Assembly: GCA_902799655.1 (NCBI GenBank)
Contig: CADCBH010000027.1
Span: 1 to 64,000 of the forward strand
Direction of reading: 5' to 3'
Source: an uncultured Bacteroidales bacterium
GTDB lineage: Bacteria; Bacteroidota; Bacteroidia; Bacteroidales; Bacteroidaceae
DNA length: 64,000 bases
Below, in pieces: positions 24,169 through 33,280 of the stretch (positions are counted from its first letter, which is position 1; every line of letters begins with the position of its first letter). Both the position numbers and the translations under genes were made by a program. The notes under the pieces are model-generated. The model had not been told where the DNA came from and did not search any database. It worked only from the letters and a program-made list of their open reading frames with translations.

Positions 24169-25671
24169 ATGAGAAAAACAATCGTATTATTGGTATCGCT
24201 GTTTTGTGCACTGACTCAGCTGCAGGCACAAGAGAAGTTTAATGATCGTCCTAAACTGGTCGTGGGAATCGTTGTCGACCAGATGCGTTGGGATTATCTC
24301 TCCCGCTATTATGACAAATTCGGAGAGGATGGTTTCCGCAGACTCATCACACAGGGGTATAGTTTCGACAATTGCCTAATTAACTATCTACCTACAGTGA
24401 CCGCTATTGGTCATACCAGTGTCTATACTGGTACTACTCCTGCCTTTCATGGCATCTGCGGAAATAACTTCTATATTGATGGCCGCAGTACTTATTGCAC
24501 GTCAGACCAATCAGTAAATCCCGTAGGTTCTGACAATCGCAAAGCAGGTTGTATGTCGCCTGTCAACCTGTTGAGTACCACCATAGGTGATCAACTGCGT
24601 CTGCATACAGACTTTAAATCAAAGGTGATAGGTGTCAGCTATAAAGATCGTGCGTCAATTCTCCCTGCTGGCCACTCTGCAACTGCTGCATACTGGCTGG
24701 ATACCCAAAACCGCCAGTTTATCACCTCTACCTATTATATGAAGGAACTGCCTCAGTGGGTTAAGGATTATAATAAGCAGTTGGCTAAGAACGAGGAGTT
24801 CAAGCGGGTAGGGAAAGATGTCGGACTGTATCCGTTGACAGGCCATATTACTACGGATATGGCTATCGCAGCCTTGAAGGGTGAGAAACTCGGAGAGGGT
24901 GGTGAGACTGATATGCTTTGTGTTAGCTATTCTCAGACAGACGTCATTGGTCATAAGTGGGGTACGCGTGGTGAACACACTGATGAGGCTTATTTGGAGT
25001 TGGATAAAGACCTGGCTCGTTTGTTTGCTGCCCTTGATGAACAAGTAGGACGTGGCAACTATCTTGCTTTCTTAACTGCCGATCATGCTGCTGCGCACAA
25101 CTATAAGTTCATGCAAGACCATAAACTGGCTGGTGGACAGTGGCTCTCCGAAAATGTCAAGGTGGAATTAGAGAAATATGTCTATCAACAGTTAGGTAAT
25201 AGTAAGCCCGTTTTGTTGGGCATTGCAGACTATCGTTTCTTCCTCGACCATCAGGGCATTGCCCAGCAAGGTCTGCAGCTCCAGCGCGTGAAGGAGGTTG
25301 TTATGGATTTCCTACGTCAGTATCCTAACATCCATTTTGTCGTTGATTTTGAGAAGGCTGCTACTGCTCCTGTTCCAGCATTCTTGCGCGAACGCATTCT
25401 CTGTGGCTACAATTTCCACCGCTCTGGTGATATTATTGTCTGTGTAGAGCCTGGATATTATGAATATGCAAGCTGGTCATCGCCGGTGGGTACTACCCAT
25501 GGAGAGTGGAATCCATACGATGCACATATCCCATTGCTTTTCTATGGATGGAAGATTCCGCATGGTGCTTCTTCTAAGGAAGTTCACATCACGGACATCG
25601 CTCCAACGGTCTGCTCGTTGATACATATTCAACAACCTAACGCTTGTATTGGAGAAAGTTTGCAATTTTAG
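24169..25671 (+). CDS. PafA-like alkaline phosphatase/phosphodiesterase, exported
   Basis: 500 residues with a signal peptide (cleaved after LQLQA-Q region, about residue 20). Alkaline phosphatase superfamily of the Elizabethkingia PafA type: metal ligand Asp in GIVVDQMRWDY, nucleophile Thr76 or 78 in YLPTVTAIGHTS, the Lys-x-Arg phosphate clamp in YKDRASILPAGH, and further zinc ligands in SQTDVIGHKWG, LTADHAAAHN and GTTHGEWN. It releases phosphate from a wide range of monoesters in the periplasm. Monocistronic between terminators or promoters. Relation to the mannan operon (for instance hydrolysing sugar phosphates) is not indicated by the sequence. Confidence 0.9.
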   Translation: MRKTIVLLVSLFCALTQLQAQEKFNDRPKLVVGIVVDQMRWDYLSRYYDKFGEDGFRRLITQGYSFDNCLINYLPTVTAIGHTSVYTGTTPAFHGICGNNFYIDGRSTYCTSDQSVNPVGSDNRKAGCMSPVNLLSTTIGDQLRLHTDFKSKVIGVSYKDRASILPAGHSATAAYWLDTQNRQFITSTYYMKELPQWVKDYNKQLAKNEEFKRVGKDVGLYPLTGHITTDMAIAALKGEKLGEGGETDMLCVSYSQTDVIGHKWGTRGEHTDEAYLELDKDLARLFAALDEQVGRGNYLAFLTADHAAAHNYKFMQDHKLAGGQWLSENVKVELEKYVYQQLGNSKPVLLGIADYRFFLDHQGIAQQGLQLQRVKEVVMDFLRQYPNIHFVVDFEKAATAPVPAFLRERILCGYNFHRSGDIIVCVEPGYYEYASWSSPVGTTHGEWNPYDAHIPLLFYGWKIPHGASSKEVHITDIAPTVCSLIHIQQPNACIGESLQF

Positions 25672-25727
25672 GTATTTTGCTAAAAAGAATTCTACAATAA
25701 TGTGCTGATATATTGAGATTTATTTCA

Positions 25728-25735
25728 TACCTTTG
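25728..25735 (+). promoter_or_regulatory. -7 box of the small HTH gene
   Basis: TACCTTTG, a consensus -7 box, 47 bp before the ATG at 25783. No clear -33. Confidence 0.5.
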
Positions 25736-25782
25736 CAGCCGAGAAATTCTAAAAGAATAGAAACTAAATCAAGACTGCAAAA

Positions 25783-25995
25783 ATGAACATCGGTAAGCAC
25801 ATCGAAGAGATTCTCAGAAAACAAGGCAGGTCAGCCGCATGGCTGGCTACACAGATACCTTGTGAACGCACGAACGTATACAACATCTTCAAGAGAAAGA
25901 GTCTGGACGTTCGTCTTTTGATGAGGATAAGTGTTATCTTGGAATATGACTTCTTCAAAGAACTATCTGAAGAAGCATTTCCGAAAGCAAAATAA
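25783..25995 (+). CDS. Small XRE-type helix-turn-helix protein
   Basis: 70 residues consisting of one helix-turn-helix domain: IGKHIEEILRKQGRSAAWLA, then TNVYNIFKRKSLDVRLLMRI, then a C-terminal helix ending near ELSEEAF. This is the size and pattern of a minimal XRE/lambda-Cro-like DNA-binding protein with no effector domain. Own promoter at 25728 and own terminator at 25998, so it is a single-gene unit. No target can be named. Similar stand-alone short HTH proteins are common in Bacteroidales. Confidence 0.72.
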   Translation: MNIGKHIEEILRKQGRSAAWLATQIPCERTNVYNIFKRKSLDVRLLMRISVILEYDFFKELSEEAFPKAK

Positions 25996-25997
25996 AT

Positions 25998-26036
25998 AAG
26001 GCCGCTACCTTTGAAGTAGCGGCTTTTATTTTTTTT
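25998..26036 (+). terminator. Terminator of the small HTH gene
   Basis: Eight-bp GC-rich stem extended by wobble and A-T pairs (GCCGCTAC at 26001-26008, GTAGCGGC at 26016-26023), followed by a long T tract. Confidence 0.85.
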
Positions 26037-26058
26037 ATGCTTTTTATTCAAATTCTTT

Positions 26059-26079
26059 ATTCTTCATTCTTCATTCTTC
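26059..26079 (+). repeat. Three ATTCTTC heptamers upstream of nuo
   Basis: Three exact tandem copies of ATTCTTC (GAAGAAT on the minus strand) within a T-rich stretch just upstream of the nuo -7 box. A related heptamer (TAAGAAT) repeats between nuoCD and nuoH. Confidence 0.7.
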
Positions 26080-26090
26080 TTTTTTATTCG

Positions 26091-26098
26091 TACCTTTG
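26091..26098 (+). promoter_or_regulatory. -7 box of the nuo operon
   Basis: TACCTTTG, consensus -7 box, 40 bp before the nuoA ATG. The usual -33 position falls next to the heptamer repeat and shows no TTTG. Confidence 0.55.
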
Positions 26099-26137
26099 CA
26101 GTCGAAATAGAATATATATAATATTATTATACATTTT

Positions 26138-26407
26138 ATGAACTTTACTTTGTTAATTACCGTCTTGCTGACGGCTATTACATTGGTGGTGGCGGCTTAT
26201 GTCGTAGCCAAGCTGATAGGACCTCGTTCCTACGCGAAGGTGAAAGGTGAGCCGTATGAGAGTGGTAAAACGGTGTTTCTGTATCCATGGGCAGTGGTAG
26301 TGAAGGAGTTTGGCGCAGCAGCCCTGTTGAGCATTGGCTTCTTCCTGGTAGTTCTGGTATTAGGCTTGGCGTATGCCTGGCGGAAAGGAGACCTGGAATG
26401 GAAGTAA
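26138..26407 (+). CDS. nuoA: NADH-quinone oxidoreductase subunit A, internally shortened
   Basis: 89 residues; NuoA in related genera is about 116. The N-terminal helix and the last 47 residues are well kept (YESG at 40-43; then [11 protein letters not shown] and [13 protein letters not shown]). Between them about 28 residues are missing, exactly the loop and second membrane helix with the conserved FDxE acid. The frame is preserved, with the join at about 26266/26267. NuoA is a small membrane subunit of complex I at the quinone/proton channel interface, so loss of helix 2 should be damaging. Either a true deletion allele or an assembly gap. First gene of the nuo operon; its 3' end overlaps nuoB by 10 bp. 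Confidence 0.85.
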   Translation: MNFTLLITVLLTAITLVVAAYVVAKLIGPRSYAKVKGEPYESGKTVFLYPWAVVVKEFGAAALLSIGFFLVVLVLGLAYAWRKGDLEWK

Positions 26408-27138
26408 GGAAACCGCACATCAAGAGTATTCCCTATGAGGAGTGGAACGACAATGCCTCATTGGAGAAGATTGTTGACGAGCTCCATGAGGGTGGCGTCA
26501 ATGTGGTGACGGGAACACTGGACCAGCTGATTAACTGGGGACGTTCCAACTCACTTTGGTCTCTGACCTTTGCCACCAGTTGCTGTGGTATCGAGTTTAT
26601 GGCCTGCGGTTGTGCACGTTACGACTTTGCACGCTTCGGTTTCGAGGTGACGCGTAACTCTCCCCGTCAGGCAGACCTGATTATGTGTGCAGGCACCATT
26701 ACCCACAAGATGGCTCCCGCGTTGAAGCGTCTCTATGACGAGATGGCTGAGCCTAAGTATGTGATTGCTGTCGGTGGTTGCGCCATCAGCGGTGGTCCGT
26801 TCAAGTCGAGCTACCATGTAGTGAAAGGTATTGAGGAAATCGTACCTGTCGATGTGTTTATCCCAGGTTGTCCTCCGCGTCCAGAGGCTATCATGTATGG
26901 CATGATGCAGCTGCAGCGTAAGGTGAAGATTGAGAAATTCTTCGGTGGTGCCAACCACAAGCAGACTGCTGAGGAGAAGGCACTTGGCGTATCCAACGAG
27001 GAGTTGACATTCCGTTCTAAGCATGGCGACCATCGTCGTGAGCCAATGGTCATCACGGATGTCCCCCAGGAATTTGTTGAAGAGATGAAAGCTGCGACAG
27101 AATCGCAGCCCACAGTAAAAGAGGAGGGCAAGGCATGA
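26398..27138 (+). CDS. nuoB: NADH-quinone oxidoreductase subunit B
   Basis: 246 residues. NuoB carries the N2 4Fe-4S cluster that hands electrons to quinone. Its ligands are visible: the adjacent Cys pair in [12 protein letters not shown], a Cys in IMCAGTIT and one in [11 protein letters not shown]-terminal extension of about 60 residues (after KIEKFFGG) is polar and charged, longer than in E. coli. I start at ATG 26398, which overlaps the end of nuoA; earlier starts in this frame lie inside nuoA and add unrelated residues. Coupled to nuoCD by a 4-bp overlap. Confidence 0.95.
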   Translation: MEVRKPHIKSIPYEEWNDNASLEKIVDELHEGGVNVVTGTLDQLINWGRSNSLWSLTFATSCCGIEFMACGCARYDFARFGFEVTRNSPRQADLIMCAGTITHKMAPALKRLYDEMAEPKYVIAVGGCAISGGPFKSSYHVVKGIEEIVPVDVFIPGCPPRPEAIMYGMMQLQRKVKIEKFFGGANHKQTAEEKALGVSNEELTFRSKHGDHRREPMVITDVPQEFVEEMKAATESQPTVKEEGKA

Positions 27139-28745
27139 AATTAGAATTCTTATCATTCGATTTTGACAAGTTCGCCTCTGAGATGCAGAACTTGAAGGAC
27201 AAGAAGGGCTTTGACTATCTTGTAACCATCGTCGGCGAGGACTTCGGTGAAGAAGGTTTGGGTTGTGTTTATATCCTTGAGAATACCAAGACCCACGAGC
27301 GTTGTTCGGTGAAGATGATTGCCAAGAGCCAGGTTTGTGGTGATGGCATGTCATCGAATGGTAGCTGTGATTTGGAAGGCCAGATGGTGGCTTACATCCC
27401 TACCGTTTCTAACATTTGGAAGGTTGCCGACCTGCTGGAGCGTGAGGTATATGACTTCTATGGCATCGTGTTCCTGGGTCATCCCGATATGCGCCGTCTG
27501 TTCCTGCGCTCAGACTTCAAAGGCTATCCCTTCCGTAAGGACTGGCAGTTTGACGATAAGTACACCCTTGAGGATGATGTGGAGCCCGACTACGGTCTGG
27601 AGTATTTCCTCGACAAGGACGGCTGTCTGCAGAGCAAGCAGAACAAGCTGTTCGGCGCTGATGATTACGTCATCAACATTGGTCCTCAGCACCCTGCTAC
27701 CCATGGTGTGCTTCGCCTGCAGACTGTGCTCGACGGTGAGACCGTGAAGCGCATTTATCCTCATCTGGGATATATCCATCGTGCTATCGAGAAGATGTGG
27801 GAAGGCATGACCTATCCTCAGACACTGGCTCTGACAGACCGTCTGAACTATCTGGGTGCTATGCAGCATCGTCATGCGCTGGTAGGTGTCATCGAGGAAG
27901 CATTGGAGGTTGAGCTGACAGACCGCATCAAGTACATCCGTACCATTATGGACGAGTTACAGCGTCTTGATTCTCACCTGCTTTATACCTCTTGTGTGGC
28001 TCAGGACCTTGGTGCCCTGACAGGTATGCTCTATGGCATGCGTGATCGTGAGCATGTGCTGAACTGTATGGAGGAGACCACTGGTGGTCGTCTGATTCAG
28101 AACTACTACCGCATTGGTGGCTTGCAGGCTGATATCGATCCTAACTTTGTCAAGAACTGTAAGGCCCTTGTGAAGTATCTGCGTCCAACCATTCAGGAGT
28201 ATATGGACATCTTCGGTGACAACATCATCACCCACAACCGCTTGGAGAATTGTGGTCCGATGAGCCTTGAGGATTGTATCAACTATGCTGTGACGGGTCC
28301 TGCCGGACGTGCTTCTGGCTGGAAGAACGATGTGCGCAAGAACCACCCGTATGACATGTATGACAAGGTGGAGTGGGAGCAGTGCACACTGAATGGCTGC
28401 GACTCTATGGACCGCTATCTGGTTCATATCAATGAGATGTACCAGAGTCTGAACATCATCGAGCAGCTGATAGACAACATCCCCGAGGGTGACTTCTACG
28501 TGAAGCAGAAGCCTATCATCAAGTGCCCTGAGGGACAGTGGTACTACTCTGTCGAGGGTGTTGCCGGTGAGTTTGGTGTTTACCTCGATTCTCGTGGCGA
28601 CAAGAGTCCTTACCGCATGAAGATGCGTCCGATGGGCCTCTCGCTGGTAGGTGCCTTCGACCCGATGCTGCGTGGTCAGAAGATTGCCGACCTCATCGCA
28701 ACGTGTGCCGCTATTGACGTTGTAATTCCTGATATTGACAGATAA
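27135..28745 (+). CDS. nuoC: NADH-quinone oxidoreductase fused subunits C/D
   Basis: 536 residues. Residues 1 to about 145 are the NuoC (30-kDa) part with EREVYDFYGIVFLGHPDMRR; residues about 175-536 are NuoD (49-kDa) with INIGPQHPATHGVLRL and SPYRMKMRPMGL, ending VIPDIDR. NuoC and NuoD form part of the peripheral arm lining the quinone site. The fusion is known in several bacteria, including Bacteroidota. Intact, with no gaps noticed. Starts inside the nuoB stop. A short heptamer repeat separates it from nuoH. Confidence 0.95.
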   Translation: MKLEFLSFDFDKFASEMQNLKDKKGFDYLVTIVGEDFGEEGLGCVYILENTKTHERCSVKMIAKSQVCGDGMSSNGSCDLEGQMVAYIPTVSNIWKVADLLEREVYDFYGIVFLGHPDMRRLFLRSDFKGYPFRKDWQFDDKYTLEDDVEPDYGLEYFLDKDGCLQSKQNKLFGADDYVINIGPQHPATHGVLRLQTVLDGETVKRIYPHLGYIHRAIEKMWEGMTYPQTLALTDRLNYLGAMQHRHALVGVIEEALEVELTDRIKYIRTIMDELQRLDSHLLYTSCVAQDLGALTGMLYGMRDREHVLNCMEETTGGRLIQNYYRIGGLQADIDPNFVKNCKALVKYLRPTIQEYMDIFGDNIITHNRLENCGPMSLEDCINYAVTGPAGRASGWKNDVRKNHPYDMYDKVEWEQCTLNGCDSMDRYLVHINEMYQSLNIIEQLIDNIPEGDFYVKQKPIIKCPEGQWYYSVEGVAGEFGVYLDSRGDKSPYRMKMRPMGLSLVGAFDPMLRGQKIADLIATCAAIDVVIPDIDR

Positions 28746-28753
28746 TGGGAAAT

Positions 28754-28781
28754 TAAGAGTTAAGAATTAAGAATTAAGATA
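28754..28781 (+). repeat. TAAGAAT heptamer repeat between nuoCD and nuoH
   Basis: About four tandem 7-bp units (TAAGAGT, TAAGAAT, TAAGAAT, TAAGATA) fill most of the 38-bp gap. They occupy the nuoH ribosome-binding region, which has no classic Shine-Dalgarno. Confidence 0.7.
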
Positions 28782-28783
28782 AA

Positions 28784-29872
28784 ATGTTTGATTTCTCAAT
28801 TATAACACAATGGTTCGACCAACTGCTGCAGGTGACACTGGGTTGTCCTGAATGGTTGGCGATATTGATTGAGTGCGTGCTGGTTGGCGTAGGCATCCTC
28901 GTAGGATATGCGCTGATAGCTATCGTACTGATTTTCATGGAGCGTAAGGTGTGTGCCTACTTCCAGTGCCGCCTGGGCCCGATGCGCGTAGGCTACTGGG
29001 GTCTGCTGCAGGTGTTTGCCGATGTGCTGAAGATGCTCATCAAGGAGATCTTCATCGTTGACCGTGCTGACAAGCTGCTCTATCTTGTTGCTCCGCTTCT
29101 GGTGATTATCGGTTCTGTAGGTGCCTTCTCGTTCCTGCCTTGGAATAATGGCGCTACGGTGCTCGACTTCAACGTAGGTGTATTCCTGCTCACCGCTATC
29201 TCTTCGATCGGCGTGGTGGGTATCTTCCTCGCTGGTTGGGGTTCTAACAATAAGTACTCTGTGGTTTCTGCCATGCGTGGTGCTGTGCAGATGATTTCTT
29301 ACGAGATGTCGCTCTGCCTCTGTCTGATTACTGCCGTCATCCTGACTGGTACGATGCAGATGAGTGGTATCGTCGAGGCACAGACCGGTCCTTGGAAGTG
29401 GCTCATTTTCCAGGGTCATATTCCTGCCATCATCGCCTTCTTTGTCTTCCTTATTGCAGGAAACGCTGAGGCTAACCGTGGCCCGTTCGATATGGCTGAG
29501 GCTGAGAGTGAGCTGACAGCAGGTCATCATACTGAGTATTCAGGTATGGGCTTCGGCTTCTTCTACCTCGCTGAGTTCCTGAACCTGTTTATCATCGCAG
29601 GTATTGCCGCTACGGTATTCCTTGGCGGTTGGGCACCTGTGAACATCGGTATTGCCGCTTTCGACCAGGTGATGAACTACATCCCGGGTATCGTATGGTT
29701 TATGGGCAAGGCCTTCTTCCTGGTATGGATTCTGATGTGGATTAAGTGGACGTTCCCTCGTCTGCGTATCGACCAGATTCTGAAGCTGGAGTGGAAGTAC
29801 CTGATGCCTTTGGCTCTTATCAACTTGGTGATAATGACTGTCGTTGTGGCCTTGGGCCTATATATTAAATAA
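28784..29872 (+). CDS. nuoH: NADH-quinone oxidoreductase subunit H
   Basis: 362 residues with about eight to nine membrane helices. Family motifs: IFMERKVCAYFQCRLGPMRVG, split here as IFMERKVCAYF and GPMRVGYWGLLQ, AEANRGPFDMAEAESEL near residue 230, and the C-terminal WIKWTFPRLRIDQ. NuoH joins the membrane arm to the quinone site of complex I. Full length for the family. ATG at 28784 has an AT-rich leader made of heptamer repeats. Confidence 0.95.
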   Translation: MFDFSIITQWFDQLLQVTLGCPEWLAILIECVLVGVGILVGYALIAIVLIFMERKVCAYFQCRLGPMRVGYWGLLQVFADVLKMLIKEIFIVDRADKLLYLVAPLLVIIGSVGAFSFLPWNNGATVLDFNVGVFLLTAISSIGVVGIFLAGWGSNNKYSVVSAMRGAVQMISYEMSLCLCLITAVILTGTMQMSGIVEAQTGPWKWLIFQGHIPAIIAFFVFLIAGNAEANRGPFDMAEAESELTAGHHTEYSGMGFGFFYLAEFLNLFIIAGIAATVFLGGWAPVNIGIAAFDQVMNYIPGIVWFMGKAFFLVWILMWIKWTFPRLRIDQILKLEWKYLMPLALINLVIMTVVVALGLYIK

Positions 29873-29881
29873 GGTGTAGAA

Positions 29882-30427
29882 ATGGAAGATAATAAAACAT
29901 ATTTCGGAGAAATCGGGCACGGCTTGAAGACGTTGGCTGTGGGTATGAAGACCTCTTGGAAGGAATATTTCAAGGACTTCTTCACCAACAAGTCAACGGA
30001 GCAGTATCCCGAGAACCGCAAGACTACACTCCATGTGGCCAAGCGCCATCGTGGTCGCCTTGTATTCAAGCGCAACGAGGATGGTAGCTACAAGTGTACT
30101 GCTTGCACATTGTGCGAAAAGTCCTGCCCCAACGGAACCATCAAGATAGTAAGCCACATGGCTGAGGATCCTGAGACAGGCAAGAAGAAGAAGGTGCTCG
30201 ACGACTATCAGTACGACCTTGGCGACTGCATGTTCTGCCAGCTCTGTACCAACGCCTGCAACTTCGATGCTATCGAGTTTACAAATGATTTCGAGAACGC
30301 CGTGTTCGACCGTTCTAAGCTGGTGCTCCACCTTGACAAGGAAGTTTATCAGGGCGGTTCTCTGCCAAACCTCATCGAGGGCGGTGCCGAGTGGGAAGTC
30401 GGTAAGTTTAACACTAAAACGAAGTAA
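29882..30427 (+). CDS. nuoI: NADH-quinone oxidoreductase subunit I (2x 4Fe-4S ferredoxin-like)
   Basis: 181 residues. Two CxxCxxCxxxC cluster motifs are seen: CTACTLCEKSCPNG (about 76-89) and CMFCQLCTNACNFDAIEF (about 118-135). They bind clusters N6a and N6b, relaying electrons to NuoB. The N-terminal amphipathic region (LKTLAVGMKTSWKEYFKD) contacts the membrane arm. Nine bp after nuoH and six before nuoJ. Confidence 0.95.
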   Translation: MEDNKTYFGEIGHGLKTLAVGMKTSWKEYFKDFFTNKSTEQYPENRKTTLHVAKRHRGRLVFKRNEDGSYKCTACTLCEKSCPNGTIKIVSHMAEDPETGKKKKVLDDYQYDLGDCMFCQLCTNACNFDAIEFTNDFENAVFDRSKLVLHLDKEVYQGGSLPNLIEGGAEWEVGKFNTKTK

Positions 30428-30433
30428 CGCAAT

Positions 30434-30949
30434 ATGGCAAATACAATCATGTTTATCATTCTCGCGGTGCTCATCATCGGTTCAGCGCTGATGTGTGTCA
30501 CCACAACGAGAATCATGCGCGCTGCAACATTCATGTTGTTTGTGCTCTTTGGTGTGGCAGGCATCTATTTCCTGCTCGACTACACCTTCCTGGGAGCGGC
30601 CCAGATTTCAGTATATGCCGGTGGCGTTACGATGATTTATGTCTTCGCCATTCAGCTGGTGAGCAAGCGTACCCTTCAGGGCTTGGAGGAGCGTGTGAAG
30701 TCCAGCAAGATGATTGGTGGCGCTCTGGCTGCCCTTCTGGGCTTGGTCGTCGTAGGTCTCATTCTGCTGAAGACTGGTTTCTATACGCTGGCTCCTGCTA
30801 ATGTTGAGGTGCCTATGAAGGAGATCGGTACTGCTCTGGTAGGCAGTGGCAAGTATCAGTATGTGCTGGCCTTCGAGTTTATCTCGCTGTTCCTGCTGGC
30901 ATGTATTATTGGTGGTTTGGTAGTAGCAAGAAAGGAGGACAAGCAATGA
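30434..30949 (+). CDS. nuoJ: NADH-quinone oxidoreductase subunit J
   Basis: 171 residues with five membrane helices. LLDYTFLGAAQISVYAGGVT corresponds to the conserved third-helix segment that holds the pi-bulge in complex I. Antiporter-linked membrane subunit. Stop overlaps nuoK start (ATGA, 30946-30949). Confidence 0.93.
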   Translation: MANTIMFIILAVLIIGSALMCVTTTRIMRAATFMLFVLFGVAGIYFLLDYTFLGAAQISVYAGGVTMIYVFAIQLVSKRTLQGLEERVKSSKMIGGALAALLGLVVVGLILLKTGFYTLAPANVEVPMKEIGTALVGSGKYQYVLAFEFISLFLLACIIGGLVVARKEDKQ

Positions 30950-31254
30950 TTCCCATAGAATGTTATTTCGCGCTTAGCGCCCTGTTGTTCTTCATCGGTG
31001 TCTATGGTTTCGTGACACGTCGCAACCTCATCGCCATGCTCATCTCTGTCGAGCTGGTGCTCAACGCCGTTGACATCAATTTCGCAGCTATCAACCGTCT
31101 GCTTTATCCCAATGGTATGGAGGGTATGTTCATGACCTTGTTCGTCATTGGTGTGGCAGCTGCTGAGTCGGCTGTGGCTATTGCTATTATCATCAATGTC
31201 TACCGCAACTTCCGTAGCGATAGCGTTGACAGTATCAAGAACATGAAATGGTAA
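30946..31254 (+). CDS. nuoK: NADH-quinone oxidoreductase subunit K
   Basis: 102 residues, three membrane helices. Conserved membrane Glu residues are present in ISVELVLNAVDINF (helix 2) and AAAESAVAIAI (helix 3), both used in proton transfer. I start at MIPIECYF (30946), giving the family length of about 100; the frame opens further upstream inside nuoJ. Overlaps nuoL by 7 bp. Confidence 0.94.
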   Translation: MIPIECYFALSALLFFIGVYGFVTRRNLIAMLISVELVLNAVDINFAAINRLLYPNGMEGMFMTLFVIGVAAAESAVAIAIIINVYRNFRSDSVDSIKNMKW

Positions 31255-33239
31255 ATGGTTATGTGATCCTTCTGCTGCCTGCGCTGTCCTTCGTGATTCT
31301 TGCGCTTGCTGGCATGAAGATGTCGCATAAGACAGCTGGTCTTATCGGCACCACATCATTGGGACTGGTTACCGCGCTCTCTTACCTGACGGCATTCACC
31401 TATTTCGGTGCCGACCGTCTGGCTGATGGCACATACGCTACCATCGTTCCCTATAACTTCACCTGGCTGCCTCTGGGCAATCTGCACTTTGACATGGGTA
31501 TCCTGCTGGATCCTATCTCGGTCATGATGCTCATTGTCATTTCGACAGTCTCGCTGATGGTACATATCTATTCGTTCGGCTACATGCACGGTGAGAAAGG
31601 CTTCCAGCGTTACTACGCTTTCCTGAGCCTGTTCACCATGTCAATGCTCGGACTGGTTGTTGCCACCAACATCTTCCAGATGTACACCTTCTGGGAACTC
31701 GTGGGTGTCAGCTCTTACCTCTTGATTGGATTCTACTATCCGCTGAAGCCAGCTATTGCCGCTTCCAAGAAGGCATTTATCGTGACGCGCTTTGCCGATA
31801 TGTTCTTCCTCATCGGTATTCTGATGTTCGGTTACTATACCGATTCGTTCAGCTTCTCGTTTGCTGGCAACATCGTGATGGGCGAGGGTACTACTCCGTT
31901 CATCGCTGGCAATGCTGCCAAGGCCGTTGCTGCCGCAGGCTTTATTCTGCCTACCGCCCTGGTGCTGATGTTCATCGGTGGTGCCGGTAAGAGTGCGATG
32001 TTCCCGTTGCATATTTGGCTGCCCGATGCCATGGAGGGTCCTACGCCTGTTTCTGCACTTATCCACGCAGCCACGATGGTGGTAGCCGGTGTGTTCCAGA
32101 TAGCCCGTATGTTCCCCTTGTGGATTGAGTATGCCCAGCCTCAGATGAGCATCGTGGTATGGGTGGGCGTGTTCACCGCTTTCTATGCCGCTGCCGTGGC
32201 CTGTGCCCAGAGCGATATCAAGCGTGTGCTGGCCTTCTCGACCATCTCTCAGATTGCCTTCATGATGGTGGCACTGGGCGTCTCGCTGCCAGGCCACCAC
32301 GGTGTGCTCGACAACCATGCACAGCTGGGTTTCATGGCTGGTATGTTCCACCTGTTCACCCACGCTATGTTCAAGGCTTGCCTGTTCCTCGGTGCCGGCT
32401 GTATCATCCATGCCGTCCACTCCAACGAGATGGCTATGATGGGTGGTCTGCGCAAGTATATGCCGATAACGAACATCACCTTCCTGATTTCGTGCTTCGC
32501 CATCGCAGGTATCCCCTTCTTCTCGGGCTTCAGCTCGAAGGATGAGATTATCACCGCCTGCTTTGCCTACAGTCCTGTGGTAGGTTGGATTATGACAGGT
32601 ATTGCTGCCATGACTGCCTTCTACATGTTCCGTCTGTACTATGGTATCTTCTGGGGTACAGAGAACAAGGAAGCTCATGAGCATCATACACCGCATGAGG
32701 CTCCTGCTACGATGACCATTCCTCTCATTGTGCTTTGCGTCATTACGATGGGTGTAGGTATCTACTCAACTATTGCAGGCTTTGCAGAGTGGGGTGGTTC
32801 GTTCGGTCAGTTTGTCAATGCCGAAGGTACCAACTATACCATTCACTTCGATACGCAGATTGCTGCCACCTCGACGATTATTGCCATTCTGAGCATTTGT
32901 CTGGCCACTTATATATATAAAGGTGAGAGCCAGCCTATCGCCGACCGCCTGTACAAAGCGTTCCCCAAGCTGCACCGCGCAGCCTACAAGCGCTTCTATC
33001 AGGACGAGATATGGCAGTATGTCACTCATCGCATCATCTTCCGCTGCATCTCTACGCCTATTGCCTGGTTCGACCGCCACATCGTTGACGGCACGTTCAA
33101 CTTCCTGGCTTGGGGTGCGAACGAGGCTGGTGAGTCGATTCGTCCTTGGCAGAGTGGTGATGTCCGTCAGTATGCCGTTTGGTTTTTGACGGGTACGGTA
33201 GCTTTAACGTTAATTTTATTGGGTGTATGGGGCCTATGA
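31248..33239 (+). CDS. nuoL: NADH-quinone oxidoreductase subunit L
   Basis: 663 residues, one of the three antiporter-like proton pumps. Key residues: FWELVGVSSYLLIGFYY (helix 5 Glu), GGAGKSAMFPLHIWLPDAME (helix 7 Lys), and a long C-terminal lateral helix region (about 510-600). Appears full length and uninterrupted. Its stop codon lies inside a 9-bp tandem repeat tract (33229-33264). Confidence 0.95.
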   Translation: MVNGYVILLLPALSFVILALAGMKMSHKTAGLIGTTSLGLVTALSYLTAFTYFGADRLADGTYATIVPYNFTWLPLGNLHFDMGILLDPISVMMLIVISTVSLMVHIYSFGYMHGEKGFQRYYAFLSLFTMSMLGLVVATNIFQMYTFWELVGVSSYLLIGFYYPLKPAIAASKKAFIVTRFADMFFLIGILMFGYYTDSFSFSFAGNIVMGEGTTPFIAGNAAKAVAAAGFILPTALVLMFIGGAGKSAMFPLHIWLPDAMEGPTPVSALIHAATMVVAGVFQIARMFPLWIEYAQPQMSIVVWVGVFTAFYAAAVACAQSDIKRVLAFSTISQIAFMMVALGVSLPGHHGVLDNHAQLGFMAGMFHLFTHAMFKACLFLGAGCIIHAVHSNEMAMMGGLRKYMPITNITFLISCFAIAGIPFFSGFSSKDEIITACFAYSPVVGWIMTGIAAMTAFYMFRLYYGIFWGTENKEAHEHHTPHEAPATMTIPLIVLCVITMGVGIYSTIAGFAEWGGSFGQFVNAEGTNYTIHFDTQIAATSTIIAILSICLATYIYKGESQPIADRLYKAFPKLHRAAYKRFYQDEIWQYVTHRIIFRCISTPIAWFDRHIVDGTFNFLAWGANEAGESIRPWQSGDVRQYAVWFLTGTVALTLILLGVWGL

Positions 33240-33264
33240 GCCTAATGGGCCTAATGAGCCCTAT
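33229..33264 (+). repeat. Four 9-bp units (GRGCCTAAT-like) at the nuoL-nuoM junction
   Basis: GGGGCCTAT, GAGCCTAAT, GGGCCTAAT, GAGCCCTAT in tandem, starting inside the last codons of nuoL and filling most of the gap to nuoM. The unit is near-identical to the GGGGCTAAT repeat found inside nuoN. Confidence 0.75.
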
Positions 33265-33280
33265 AAGAAAATAAAGAATT

